Source of the DNA: Acidimicrobiaceae bacterium
GTDB lineage: Bacteria; Actinomycetota; Acidimicrobiia; Acidimicrobiales; RAAP-2
Length of the DNA: 64,000 nucleotides
Assembly (NCBI GenBank): GCA_003153575.1
Contig: PLZW01000016.1
Span: 3,895-67,894 of the forward strand
Direction: 5' to 3'
Below are positions 8,724 to 16,047 of the stretch, piece by piece. The notes below the pieces were generated by a model. It was not told the origin of the DNA, ran no database searches, and worked only from the letters and a program-made list of their open reading frames with translations. The translations under genes were made by a program, and so were the position numbers. Position 1 is the stretch's first letter. The number at the start of each line of letters is the position of its first letter.

Positions 8724-9386
8724 ATGTCAGATTTCAAGCCGATCGGCGGGACCGTCCGCTCGCGGGCCGCCCGGGAGCTGCGGGACCGCGTGCTGACCGG
8801 ACGGTTGCCACCCGGCGACCGGCTCGACCTCGACGAGATCACCGAGGAGTTCGGCATCAGCCGGACCCCGGTGCGCGAGGCGCTCCTGGAACTGTCCTAC
8901 GAGGGCCTGGTGACCGTCACCCCCCGCAGCGGCATCACCGTGGTCGGGATCAGCCCGGAGGACGCCGTCGACAACTTCGCCGTCCTGGCCGCACTGGCCG
9001 GCAAGGCCGCCGAGTGGGCCACGTCGCGGATCACGGGACCGCAGCTGGACGAACTGCACCGACTGGCCGACGCCGTGACCACGGACCCGGACGTGGTCGA
9101 CGCCAACCGGCGGTTCCACCGCGCCGTCAACCTCGCCGCCGGCTCGCCCCGCTTGCTGACCTACCTCCGCCAGGCGGTGCGCGTGGTTCCCGGCAGCTTT
9201 TTCACCCTCTTCCCGGAACAGGAACGGCGCAGCCGCGCCGATCACGCCGCGCTCCTCGACGCCATCGGCCGGGGTGACGCCGCCTCGGCCCGCGCGATCG
9301 CTGAGGCCCACGTGCTCGACGCCGGCGTCGCCCTGGGCGATTGGATGCGGGCGCACGCGGCGGACGGGACACCCATCACCCCGTAG
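8724..9386 (+). CDS. GntR-family (FadR/FCD type) transcriptional regulator
   Basis: A 220-residue repressor-type regulator. The N-terminal winged helix is seen in LRDRVLTGRLPPGDRLD and SRTPVREALLELSYEGLV, the GntR recognition signature; the all-helical C-terminal half matches an FCD ligand domain, with metal/ligand His residues in NRRFHRAVN and DHAALLDAI. FCD regulators usually sense carboxylic acids and repress an adjacent catabolic operon. The gene is divergent from the monooxygenase-CoA transferase-lyase operon across only 54 bases, so control of that operon and itself is the simplest reading. The ATG lies seven bases after the -10 box, with no room for a ribosome binding site. Confidence 0.9.
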   Translation: MSDFKPIGGTVRSRAARELRDRVLTGRLPPGDRLDLDEITEEFGISRTPVREALLELSYEGLVTVTPRSGITVVGISPEDAVDNFAVLAALAGKAAEWATSRITGPQLDELHRLADAVTTDPDVVDANRRFHRAVNLAAGSPRLLTYLRQAVRVVPGSFFTLFPEQERRSRADHAALLDAIGRGDAASARAIAEAHVLDAGVALGDWMRAHAADGTPITP

Positions 9387-9416
9387 CCTTGAATGGACCC
9401 GGACACCGCCGCAGCG

Positions 9417-10718
9417 TCAGTGCTGCTCGGTCGCCATGGCCCGGCGGGCCCGCTTGCGGAAACCCTCGAGCTTCTCGTCCGGCGTGCGCACCCGCGTGCT
9501 GCGGGACATGACCGACACGTCGTGGCCGGCGGCGCGCTGGCGGAGGGCGCCCACCGTCGACTCCTCCTTGGGCATGTGGGCGAAGGGGTCGAACGAGTAC
9601 CACCGCATGGCGTTCTCGTGGGTCATCTTGGCGATGTCGTCCTCGGACACGGCGTTGGCGGCAAACACCGCGTGCAGCTCCTCGGGCGCGGTCGGCCACA
9701 TGGAGTCGCTGTGCGGGTAGTCCGCTTCCCACGCCATGTTGTCGACGCCGATCCGGTCCCGGAGCTCCACCCCCACCGGGTCGCTGATGAAACAGGTGAG
9801 GAAGTGCTCCCGGAACACCTCCGACGGCAGACGACCCCCGAAGTCCTGCTGCGTCCAGGCGTGGTGCATCTCATAGGTCCGGTCGACCCGGTCGAGGAAG
9901 TATGGGATCCAGCCCGTGCCGCCCTCGGACAGCGCCACCCGGAGCTGGGGGAAGTTCTTGAGGACCCGGGACCACAGCAGGTCGGCCGCGGCCGACTGGA
10001 TGTTCATCGGCTGCAGGGTGATCATCACGTCGGGCGGGGAGTCGACTGCCGGGATCGCCATACGGCCCGAGGAGCCGAGGTGGATGGAGAGCACGGTGCC
10101 GGTGTCGCAGCACGCCCGCCACACCGGATCCCAATACTCGTCGTGAAAGCTGGGATAGCCGAGCGCGGCGGGATTCTCGGTGAAGCTCAGCGAATGGCAG
10201 CCCTTTGCCGCCGTGCGCCGGATCTCGTCGGCGGTCTGGACCGGATCCCAGATGACGGGCACGGCCATCGGGATGAACCGGCCCGGGTGGGCGCCGCACC
10301 ACTCGTCGATGTGCCAGTCGTTGTAGGCCCGCACCAGGGCCAGCGACAGGTCCGGGTCGTCGGAGGCGAACACGCGGGCCGTAAAGGTCGGGAACGACGG
10401 GAAGTTCATCGACCCCAGCACGCCGCCCGCGTCCATGTCGCGGACCCGCTCGTCGACGTCGTAGCAGCCGGGCCGCACCTCGTCGAGGCTCTGCGGCTCG
10501 AGGCCGTACTCCTCCTTGGGCCGGCCGGCCACCGCGTTCAGGGCGGCGGTCTCCATGACGACCTCACCGAACGTCCAGACGTCGTTGCCCTCATCGTTGC
10601 GCACCAGTTTGGGCGCCCGGTCCAGATACTCGGGTGCCAGGTGGTGGACGAAGAGGTCCGGTGGCTCGATGATGTGATCGTCGACGCTGATGAGCACGAG
10701 GTCGTTGATGTCGATCAT
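9417..10718 (-). CDS. Amidohydrolase-2 family metal-dependent hydrolase
   Basis: A 433-residue TIM-barrel enzyme of the amidohydrolase_2 group (relatives of ACMSD-type decarboxylases and cyclic hydrolases). The N-terminal metal motif is SVDDHIIEPPDLF, followed by LSIHLGSSG with a barrel His and a C-terminal EADYPHSDS with the catalytic-site Asp. ATG 10718 is preceded by GGAGAGG. The promoter region carries palindrome GAGAATCCGATTATC across a GATAAT -10 box. It is separated by 70 bases from the reductase gene on the same strand. Homologues are common in actinobacterial steroid/terpenoid clusters and may hydrolyse or decarboxylate ring-opened intermediates; the function here is unassigned. Confidence 0.85.
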   Translation of the reverse strand: MIDINDLVLISVDDHIIEPPDLFVHHLAPEYLDRAPKLVRNDEGNDVWTFGEVVMETAALNAVAGRPKEEYGLEPQSLDEVRPGCYDVDERVRDMDAGGVLGSMNFPSFPTFTARVFASDDPDLSLALVRAYNDWHIDEWCGAHPGRFIPMAVPVIWDPVQTADEIRRTAAKGCHSLSFTENPAALGYPSFHDEYWDPVWRACCDTGTVLSIHLGSSGRMAIPAVDSPPDVMITLQPMNIQSAAADLLWSRVLKNFPQLRVALSEGGTGWIPYFLDRVDRTYEMHHAWTQQDFGGRLPSEVFREHFLTCFISDPVGVELRDRIGVDNMAWEADYPHSDSMWPTAPEELHAVFAANAVSEDDIAKMTHENAMRWYSFDPFAHMPKEESTVGALRQRAAGHDVSVMSRSTRVRTPDEKLEGFRKRARRAMATEQH

Positions 10719-10729
10719 GGCACCTCTCC

Positions 10730-10744
10730 GAGAATCCGATTATC
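10730..10744. promoter_or_regulatory. Palindromic operator candidate, amidohydrolase promoter
   Basis: GAGAATCCGATTATC, a 15-base inverted repeat with one mismatch between arms, 12 bases upstream of the amidohydrolase ATG on the minus strand. Its right arm read on the minus strand is GATAAT, a good -10 box, so a bound protein would block the promoter. It belongs to the recurrent SAGAAYnnnRTTMTS set (also 11902, 16066, 17808, 25049, 26581, 26613). Confidence 0.55.
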
Positions 10745-10749
10745 GCTGG

Positions 10750-10762
10750 TGTAGAACCTACA
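10750..10762. promoter_or_regulatory. Perfect palindrome TGTAG-AAC-CTACA
   Basis: A perfect 5-3-5 inverted repeat, TGTAGAACCTACA, between the amidohydrolase and reductase genes, falling in the -35/-10 spacer of the putative amidohydrolase promoter. It differs from the neighbouring GAGAA-type palindrome and may bind another regulator. No second copy was found in the window. Confidence 0.4.
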
Positions 10763-10788
10763 TCGCCGGAGCCGACCCCGTGGCCCGG

Positions 10789-11838
10789 TCAGAGCTGCTC
10801 GTACTCGATCCTGAGGGACGGGCCGGTGGGCACCGACTGGCAGGTGAGGACCCACCCCTCCTCCACCTCGTCCGGCGTCAGGGCGTTGTTCGCCCGCATG
10901 CTGACCGATCCCTCGTGGAGGAGGGCCATGCACGTGGCGCAGCTGCCTGCCTCACACGAGTACGGGGCCGGCAGGCCGGCCCGGCGGGCCGTTTCGAGCA
11001 CGGTGTCGCCGGCGTGATAGGCCACCTCGTGGCGCCGACCCTGGAGCTGCAGCACGATCGTCGCCGGCACCGGCCCATGCGTGGCGTCGACCGGTGTGGA
11101 CTCCCCCGGCTCGGGGGTCACGAACCGCTCGATGAGGATCGACCCGGGCGCCACGCCGGCGGCGAGCAGGGTCTCCTCAACCAGGTCCATGAACGGGCCG
11201 GGGCCGCAGATGTAGAAGTCGGCGTCGAGCTCGCCGCCGACCAGGTCGAGGACCGCCGCCGGCCGGGGGAAACCGCTGGCCGAGTCGAAGTGTCGGCGCA
11301 CCTCGAGCCGATCGGGCGATCGGTGCTCGAGGTCGCGGAGGGCCTCGTCGAAGATGACGGAGTCGGGCTCCCGGCTGGCGTACAGGAGCCGGACCGTGCG
11401 ACCGGTCGAGGCGAGGGCGCTCTTGGCCAGGGAGAGGACCGGGGTGATGCCGCTGCCACCGCAGAACCCCACCAGTGGACGTCCGCTGCCGCTCAGGCAG
11501 AACGTCCCCGAAGGTGGGGACGTGTCGACCAGGTCGCCGACGGCCACCTTGTCGTTGAACCAGTTGGAGACGGTGCCCCCGGGGACGCGCTTGACCGTCA
11601 CGGCCAGATGACGGTCGGTCTCGGGGGCACTGGACATCGAGTAGCAGCGGCAGTGCTCGTCATCGTCGATCCGCACCCGGAAGGTGCAGAACTGCCCCGG
11701 GCGGTAGCGGTACACCTCGGCCAGGTCGTCCGGCACGTCGAGCACGAACGTGCGGGTGTCATCGGTCTCGTCGACCACCTGGATGACGGCAAGCGGGTGG
11801 AAGGCGTGGCGGCGCGCCACGTGGTCGACGTCAGTCAC
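10789..11838 (-). CDS. KshB/PaaE-like ferredoxin-NAD(P) reductase
   Basis: A 349-residue three-domain electron-transfer protein: an FAD-binding domain (RCYSMSSAP), an NAD(P)-binding domain (GFCGGSGITP, YICGPGPFM) and a C-terminal plant-type [2Fe-2S] ferredoxin with CEAGSCATC and a fourth Cys in VLTCQS. This order is that of KshB, the reductase of 3-ketosteroid 9alpha-hydroxylase, and of PaaE/HmpX types; it would pass electrons from NADH to a Rieske oxygenase. The probable partner is the Rieske protein at 14717-16009, since both genes carry the same palindrome at the promoter. The start is GTG 11838, with no obvious Shine-Dalgarno. A TAGAGT -10 box lies at 11891-11886. Confidence 0.88.
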   Translation of the reverse strand: MTDVDHVARRHAFHPLAVIQVVDETDDTRTFVLDVPDDLAEVYRYRPGQFCTFRVRIDDDEHCRCYSMSSAPETDRHLAVTVKRVPGGTVSNWFNDKVAVGDLVDTSPPSGTFCLSGSGRPLVGFCGGSGITPVLSLAKSALASTGRTVRLLYASREPDSVIFDEALRDLEHRSPDRLEVRRHFDSASGFPRPAAVLDLVGGELDADFYICGPGPFMDLVEETLLAAGVAPGSILIERFVTPEPGESTPVDATHGPVPATIVLQLQGRRHEVAYHAGDTVLETARRAGLPAPYSCEAGSCATCMALLHEGSVSMRANNALTPDEVEEGWVLTCQSVPTGPSLRIEYEQL

Positions 11839-11901
11839 GATCGCACGGACCGGGCACGGCGACTGGCGTATCGCTCACCGACGCCACTCTAGCAGTCAGT
11901 T

Positions 11902-11916
11902 GAGAACCTGATTCTC
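11902..11916. promoter_or_regulatory. Palindromic operator candidate, reductase promoter
   Basis: GAGAACCTGATTCTC: arms GAGAA/TTCTC match perfectly around a five-base centre. It overlaps the expected -35 region of the minus-strand reductase promoter (-10 TAGAGT at 11891-11886). It lies in the 252-base divergent gap between the reductase and the plus-strand amidohydrolase (12091), so it could act on both. Member of the recurrent palindrome set. Confidence 0.6.
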
Positions 11917-12090
11917 GCTTCATCCGGTGCCGGTGGCCTGGGATGGGCGCGGGGCGGGGCCGACGTCCGCCTGTCCCGGACACGGGCCCGCCGATTGTGG
12001 CACGTCGCTGCGATAACGTCGGTCACAACCTCAGGAAACCCCATAGTGCAGGCTCGAAAACGGCGCTGCCACCACCTCGGAGGAGCCGAC

Positions 12091-13350
12091 ATGGCAAGTA
12101 CCCCAACCCCTCGGCCTCCCGTCCACCTGGCCAGCGCCCGGATGCTCGACGGAGCCGGCGAGCGGCTGGTGGAACCGGGCAGTCTCATCGTCGAGGAGGG
12201 ACGCATCACCGCCGTGTCCCCGGCCTCGGTCCCCTCGGACGTGAGCACCGTCGACCTCGGCGACGTGACCATGCTCCCCGGCCTGATGGACATGGAGGTC
12301 AACCTCGTGATGGGGGGGCCGAACCACGCCAGCCCGCTCGTCCCCCTCCAGGAGGACCCGGCGATGAAGACCCTGCGGGGCGCCGTCAATGCCCGGCGGA
12401 CCCTCCGGGCCGGATTCACGACGGTGCGCAACCTCGGGCTCTTCGTGCAGACCGGCGGCCTGCTCCTCGACGTCGCCCTGATGCGGGCCATCGACATGGG
12501 GTGGATGGAGGGCCCGCGCATCGTCCCGGCCGGGCACGCCATCAGTCCGACGGGCGGGCACCTGGACCCCACCATGTTCCAGGCCTACGCCCCCCACGTG
12601 CTGCCGCTCAGCGTGGAGGAGGGGATCGCCAACGGGGTGGCCGAGGTCCGCAAGGCAGTCCGTTACCAGATCAAGTACGGCGCCCGGGTCATCAAGGTCA
12701 GCGCCTCGGGCGGGGTGATGTCGCACACCGGCCCCGCCGGCGCCCGGCAGTACTCCACCGAGGAGCTGTCGGCCATCGCCGACGAGGCCCACCGGGCCGG
12801 CCTCAAGGTGGCGGCCCACTGCCACGGCGACGAGGCGGCCCGGACCGCCATCGAGTGCGGCATCGACTGCATCGAGCACGGCTCGCTGATGAGCGACGAG
12901 ACGATCGACCTGATGGTCGCCCGCGGCACGTTCCTCGTGGCCACCACCTACCTCGCCGACGGCATGGACGTGTCCCACGCCGCGCCCGACCTGCAGGCCA
13001 AGGCGGCCGAGGTGTTCCCCCGGGCGAGGCAGACCATCACCAACGCCATCCATCGCCAGGCGCGGATCGCCTGCGGATCCGATGCCCCGGCCATCCCCCA
13101 CGGCCGCAACGCCAAGGAGCTCGCCGCCCTGGTCGACCGGGGCATGACACCGGCCCAGGCCATCGGGGCCGCCACCACCGTCGCCGCCGAGCTGATCAGC
13201 GTCGACGATCGGGGACGGCTCACCGAGGGCCTGCTGGCCGACATCATCGCCGTCCCCGGCGATCCCCTCGACGACATCACGGTGACCGAGTCGGTCTGCT
13301 TCGTGATGTTGGGCGGCGACATCGTCCGCCACGACGCGGTGCACCCGTAG
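12091..13350 (+). CDS. Imidazolonepropionase/prolidase-like amidohydrolase lacking HxH
   Basis: A 419-residue amidohydrolase-superfamily protein of the imidazolonepropionase-like/Xaa-Pro dipeptidase branch. ATG 12091 has GGAGGA six bases upstream. Retained barrel residues are the Lys of VIKVSASGG, His in AAHCHG, His in CIEHGSLM and Asp in CGSDAPAIPHG. The first-strand motif, normally DMHVHL, reads DMEVNL (bases 12286-12303), so both N-terminal metal-binding His residues are gone. It may therefore bind a single metal or have altered chemistry. The frame is intact and codon use normal, which argues against a pseudogene. It stands alone on the plus strand, divergent from the reductase gene and convergent with the F420-type oxidoreductase gene. 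Confidence 0.82.
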   Translation: MASTPTPRPPVHLASARMLDGAGERLVEPGSLIVEEGRITAVSPASVPSDVSTVDLGDVTMLPGLMDMEVNLVMGGPNHASPLVPLQEDPAMKTLRGAVNARRTLRAGFTTVRNLGLFVQTGGLLLDVALMRAIDMGWMEGPRIVPAGHAISPTGGHLDPTMFQAYAPHVLPLSVEEGIANGVAEVRKAVRYQIKYGARVIKVSASGGVMSHTGPAGARQYSTEELSAIADEAHRAGLKVAAHCHGDEAARTAIECGIDCIEHGSLMSDETIDLMVARGTFLVATTYLADGMDVSHAAPDLQAKAAEVFPRARQTITNAIHRQARIACGSDAPAIPHGRNAKELAALVDRGMTPAQAIGAATTVAAELISVDDRGRLTEGLLADIIAVPGDPLDDITVTESVCFVMLGGDIVRHDAVHP

Positions 13351-13372
13351 CCGCAGCCCGGCCTGCGGTCGT

Positions 13373-14332
13373 TCAGATAGAGCCGGCCAACGAGGCCACG
13401 AACTCCCGCGTGCGGCGCGCCGAAGTCAGCTTCTCCTCACGGGACTCGCCGATGGGTACTACCCGCAGCGACACGTCGGTCGCACCGGCGTCGGCGAACG
13501 CCTGCAGCCGTCGACGGATGGCGTCCTCGCTGCCGGCGGCCAGGATGTCCCCGACGGTCCGGGCATCACCCAGGTCGAGCAGCCTCTGGTAGTTGGGCGA
13601 TACCTCGGACTCGGACAGGACACGATTGGCGCGACCCACCGCCACCTCCACCTCGCCGTCGCCGCACAGGCAGACGGGTACCCCGGCCACGATGCGGGGC
13701 GTCGGTCGTCCGGCGGCGGTGGCTGCAGCATGCAGCACGGGGGCGATGTGGGTCTCGATGGCCCGCTCGTCGGCCAGCCACAGGATGGTCCCGTCAGTAC
13801 GCTCCCCGGCGATGCGGAGCATCACCGGCCCCAGGGCGGCGATCATGACCGGCGTCGGAGTGATGTCGGTGACGTCCATCGGCTGGTGGACGCGGAACCG
13901 CTCGTTTTCGACGTCGACCATCCCCGGTCCGGCCAGTGCCCGGTCGAGGACATCGAGGTAGTCGCGCATGGTGGCGGCGGGGCGTTCGTAGGGGAGCCCG
14001 AGCATCTCGTCGATCACCCAGTGGTGCGACACACCGAGCCCCAGGGTCAGCCGCCCCTCGCACACCGCCTGGGTGGACAGCACCTGCTGGGCCAAGACGA
14101 CGGGGTGCCGGGGCTGGATCGGGACCACGGCGGTACCGATCTCGATCCGGGACGTCGCCGACCCGATGAGCACTGCTGCCGTCAGGGCGTCGAAGTCGTC
14201 GGGGATCTGCGGGATCCACAGCGACGCCAGGCCGGCCTCCTCGGCCCACGTGGCGTCCGCCACCATCCGCTCGACCTTCGTGGAGTACCGGCCCCGCTCG
14301 GGACCCACCATCACGCCGAGGCGCACGCGCAT
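13373..14332 (-). CDS. F420-dependent luciferase-like oxidoreductase
   Basis: A 319-residue TIM-barrel oxidoreductase of the LLM class, F420-dependent type in actinobacteria. Features: RVRLGVMVGPE at the start, LWIPQI, the cofactor-contacting RIEIGTAVVPIQPRHP, LGLGVSHHWVIDEMLG, and the closing ATDVSLRV segment. In this family F420H2 reduces enones, imines or ketones, or F420 accepts hydride from alcohols. It is the third gene of the operon Rieske oxygenase - small protein - this gene, with a 41-base gap. It could reduce a ring or enone intermediate produced by the oxygenase. FMN rather than F420 use cannot be excluded. Confidence 0.85.
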   Translation of the reverse strand: MRVRLGVMVGPERGRYSTKVERMVADATWAEEAGLASLWIPQIPDDFDALTAAVLIGSATSRIEIGTAVVPIQPRHPVVLAQQVLSTQAVCEGRLTLGLGVSHHWVIDEMLGLPYERPAATMRDYLDVLDRALAGPGMVDVENERFRVHQPMDVTDITPTPVMIAALGPVMLRIAGERTDGTILWLADERAIETHIAPVLHAAATAAGRPTPRIVAGVPVCLCGDGEVEVAVGRANRVLSESEVSPNYQRLLDLGDARTVGDILAAGSEDAIRRRLQAFADAGATDVSLRVVPIGESREEKLTSARRTREFVASLAGSI

Positions 14333-14373
14333 GTTCCTTTCGTCACCGGTTCGATCCGGTCAGGGGCGACGGG

Positions 14374-14703
14374 TCAGACGGCCGGCTCGACGACGGCATC
14401 CATGCTGGCCGCCCCGCTGTCCGGTACCCGGGGCTGGCGCCACACCTCCACGGGAAAGGACACGTTGACCAGGGAGTAGCTCAGCTCGAGCAGGAGGCGG
14501 GCGTCGTCGGGCAGGTCGTCGAGCGGCAGGGCGTCGAGGTAGACCAGGATCTGCTCGAGCCGGGGAAAGGCGGCGTCGTAGAACGACTGCAGCTCGCCCA
14601 TCGAGCTGGCCAGGCGCTTGGCGTAGCGCTCCGCCTCACTATGAAGGCACCAGTCGGCGAACGGCTCGAGGTCGGCGAATTCGGGGGGCAGGACGGGGTT
14701 CAT
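14374..14703 (-). CDS. Small conserved protein of Rieske operon, function unknown
   Basis: A 109-residue, acidic, mostly helical soluble protein with no Cys cluster, signal or membrane segment. ATG 14703 is chosen; it lies 13 bases after the Rieske stop. Recognisable elements are FADLEPFADW, ERYAKRLASS and the Asp-rich LDALPLDDLPDDARLLLEL. I recall similar short proteins next to ring-hydroxylating oxygenase genes in actinobacteria and sphingomonads, but no function is known to me. Its fixed place between the oxygenase and the LLM oxidoreductase suggests an accessory or assembly role for the oxygenase, an inference from position only. Confidence 0.72.
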   Translation of the reverse strand: MNPVLPPEFADLEPFADWCLHSEAERYAKRLASSMGELQSFYDAAFPRLEQILVYLDALPLDDLPDDARLLLELSYSLVNVSFPVEVWRQPRVPDSGAASMDAVVEPAV

Positions 14704-14716
14704 CGAGGCTCCCGGC

Positions 14717-16009
14717 TCAGCGGACGGCCGGGACGGCGACCGGCGTCCCCGACTTCTCATGGTCGGCGACGTACCGGCGCGCCGTCCGGTGCAGATGGCG
14801 GAGGAGGATCTCCTGGTCGTTCAAGGGGAACTCGGTCACGGCCCGCGACTCGATCATCGTCTGGGTGGCCTCGAGGGTGTTCCCGTCCTGCAGGGCGTAC
14901 TCCTTGAACGTCACCGCAGCCAGCTCCTGGCGGAGGCGATCGGTGGCGTCCTTCGGGGGCACGAAGTAGAGCGTCCCCTCGAAGATGTGCGAGTTATGGG
15001 AGGTCGGCCAGTAGTGGTACGTGAGGTACCAGCCCGGGGCCCACACCAGCAGCATGAAGTTGGGGAAGAGGACGAAGGAGTCGATGCCCCAGTTCGGGGA
15101 ACGGGCCGGGTTGACCGCCCCGGGCAGAGGATCGAGTCCGGCGATGTCGGGCCGGTCCCAGGGGCCGAAGAGGCCGCTGCGGAGCACGTTCTCGATCGGC
15201 TTCACCATGGAGGGGTCCTTCGGTGGGGCCATGCCCCCCCACGACGACACCATGCCGTGCGGCCCGTCGATCACATAGGACAACGCCTCGAATCCGTAGC
15301 CCTGGAGCTTCCGCGACTCGTCGTCGGTGGCCTGCTTCGCGTGCAGGACGGGTGCGTGGTAGAACTCGGCGAACGCGTCGATGAAGAGCTTCCAGTTGCT
15401 CCCCACCTTGGCCCGGTACTTGTAGACCTGGGTCATCTCCCCGAACGGGTATCCCTCGAGCCCGGCGCCGAACTCGCCGAGGTACTCCTTGACCGACGTG
15501 GTGTTGGAGGGGTCGAGGTTGACGAAGATGAATCCCTCCCACACCTCCGTCTGCACAGCAACCAGCCCGTAGTCGTCCTTGTCGAGGTCGAAGAACTCCG
15601 ACTCCTGTTGGACGAAGGTCAACGACCCGTCGAGGTCGTAGCGCCAGCCGTGGTACTTGCAGGTGAACTGGCGGCAGGTCCCGCTCGTCTCCTCGTTGGG
15701 GAAGTCGTTCCACACCAGCTTGTTGCCCCGGTGCCGGCAGATGTTGTGGAAGCCGCGGACGCCCCCGTCCTTGTCCCGGACGATGATCACCGAGGTACCG
15801 GCGCAACTGAGCTCCTTGGTGAAGTACCGGCCGGCCCGGGGGACCTGCTCCACCCGACCGACGTTGAGCCAGGTCCGGTTGAAGATGGCCTTGCGCTCGA
15901 GCTCGTAGAACTCCGGCGAGATGGAGTCCTCGTAGTTGACCGGACCCGTACCCAACTCCGGGTAGTGCTCCGTCCAGCTTCCCTCAGACGGCTTCGGGAA
16001 GTGCGCCAT
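14717..16009 (-). CDS. Rieske non-haem iron oxygenase, large subunit
   Basis: A 430-residue ring-hydroxylating oxygenase alpha subunit. The Rieske [2Fe-2S] ligands are Cys91/His93 (CRHRGNK) and Cys117/His120 (CKYHGW). The mononuclear iron site is visible as His218 and His223 in DAFAEFYHAPVLH, where Asp replaces the usual Asn/Glu early in the motif. ATG 16009 is chosen because AGGAGG lies nine bases upstream; a longer frame begins at 16051. The enzyme would hydroxylate or dealkylate an aromatic or alicyclic substrate with electrons from a reductase such as the one at 10789-11838. No beta subunit is seen. A GAGAA-type palindrome and GATAAC -10 box lie 57-71 bases upstream, inside the end of the ligase gene. 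Confidence 0.92.
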   Translation of the reverse strand: MAHFPKPSEGSWTEHYPELGTGPVNYEDSISPEFYELERKAIFNRTWLNVGRVEQVPRAGRYFTKELSCAGTSVIIVRDKDGGVRGFHNICRHRGNKLVWNDFPNEETSGTCRQFTCKYHGWRYDLDGSLTFVQQESEFFDLDKDDYGLVAVQTEVWEGFIFVNLDPSNTTSVKEYLGEFGAGLEGYPFGEMTQVYKYRAKVGSNWKLFIDAFAEFYHAPVLHAKQATDDESRKLQGYGFEALSYVIDGPHGMVSSWGGMAPPKDPSMVKPIENVLRSGLFGPWDRPDIAGLDPLPGAVNPARSPNWGIDSFVLFPNFMLLVWAPGWYLTYHYWPTSHNSHIFEGTLYFVPPKDATDRLRQELAAVTFKEYALQDGNTLEATQTMIESRAVTEFPLNDQEILLRHLHRTARRYVADHEKSGTPVAVPAVR

Positions 16010-16047
16010 GCGGTAGATCCTCCTGTTGTGCCTGTCCCGGCACGATA

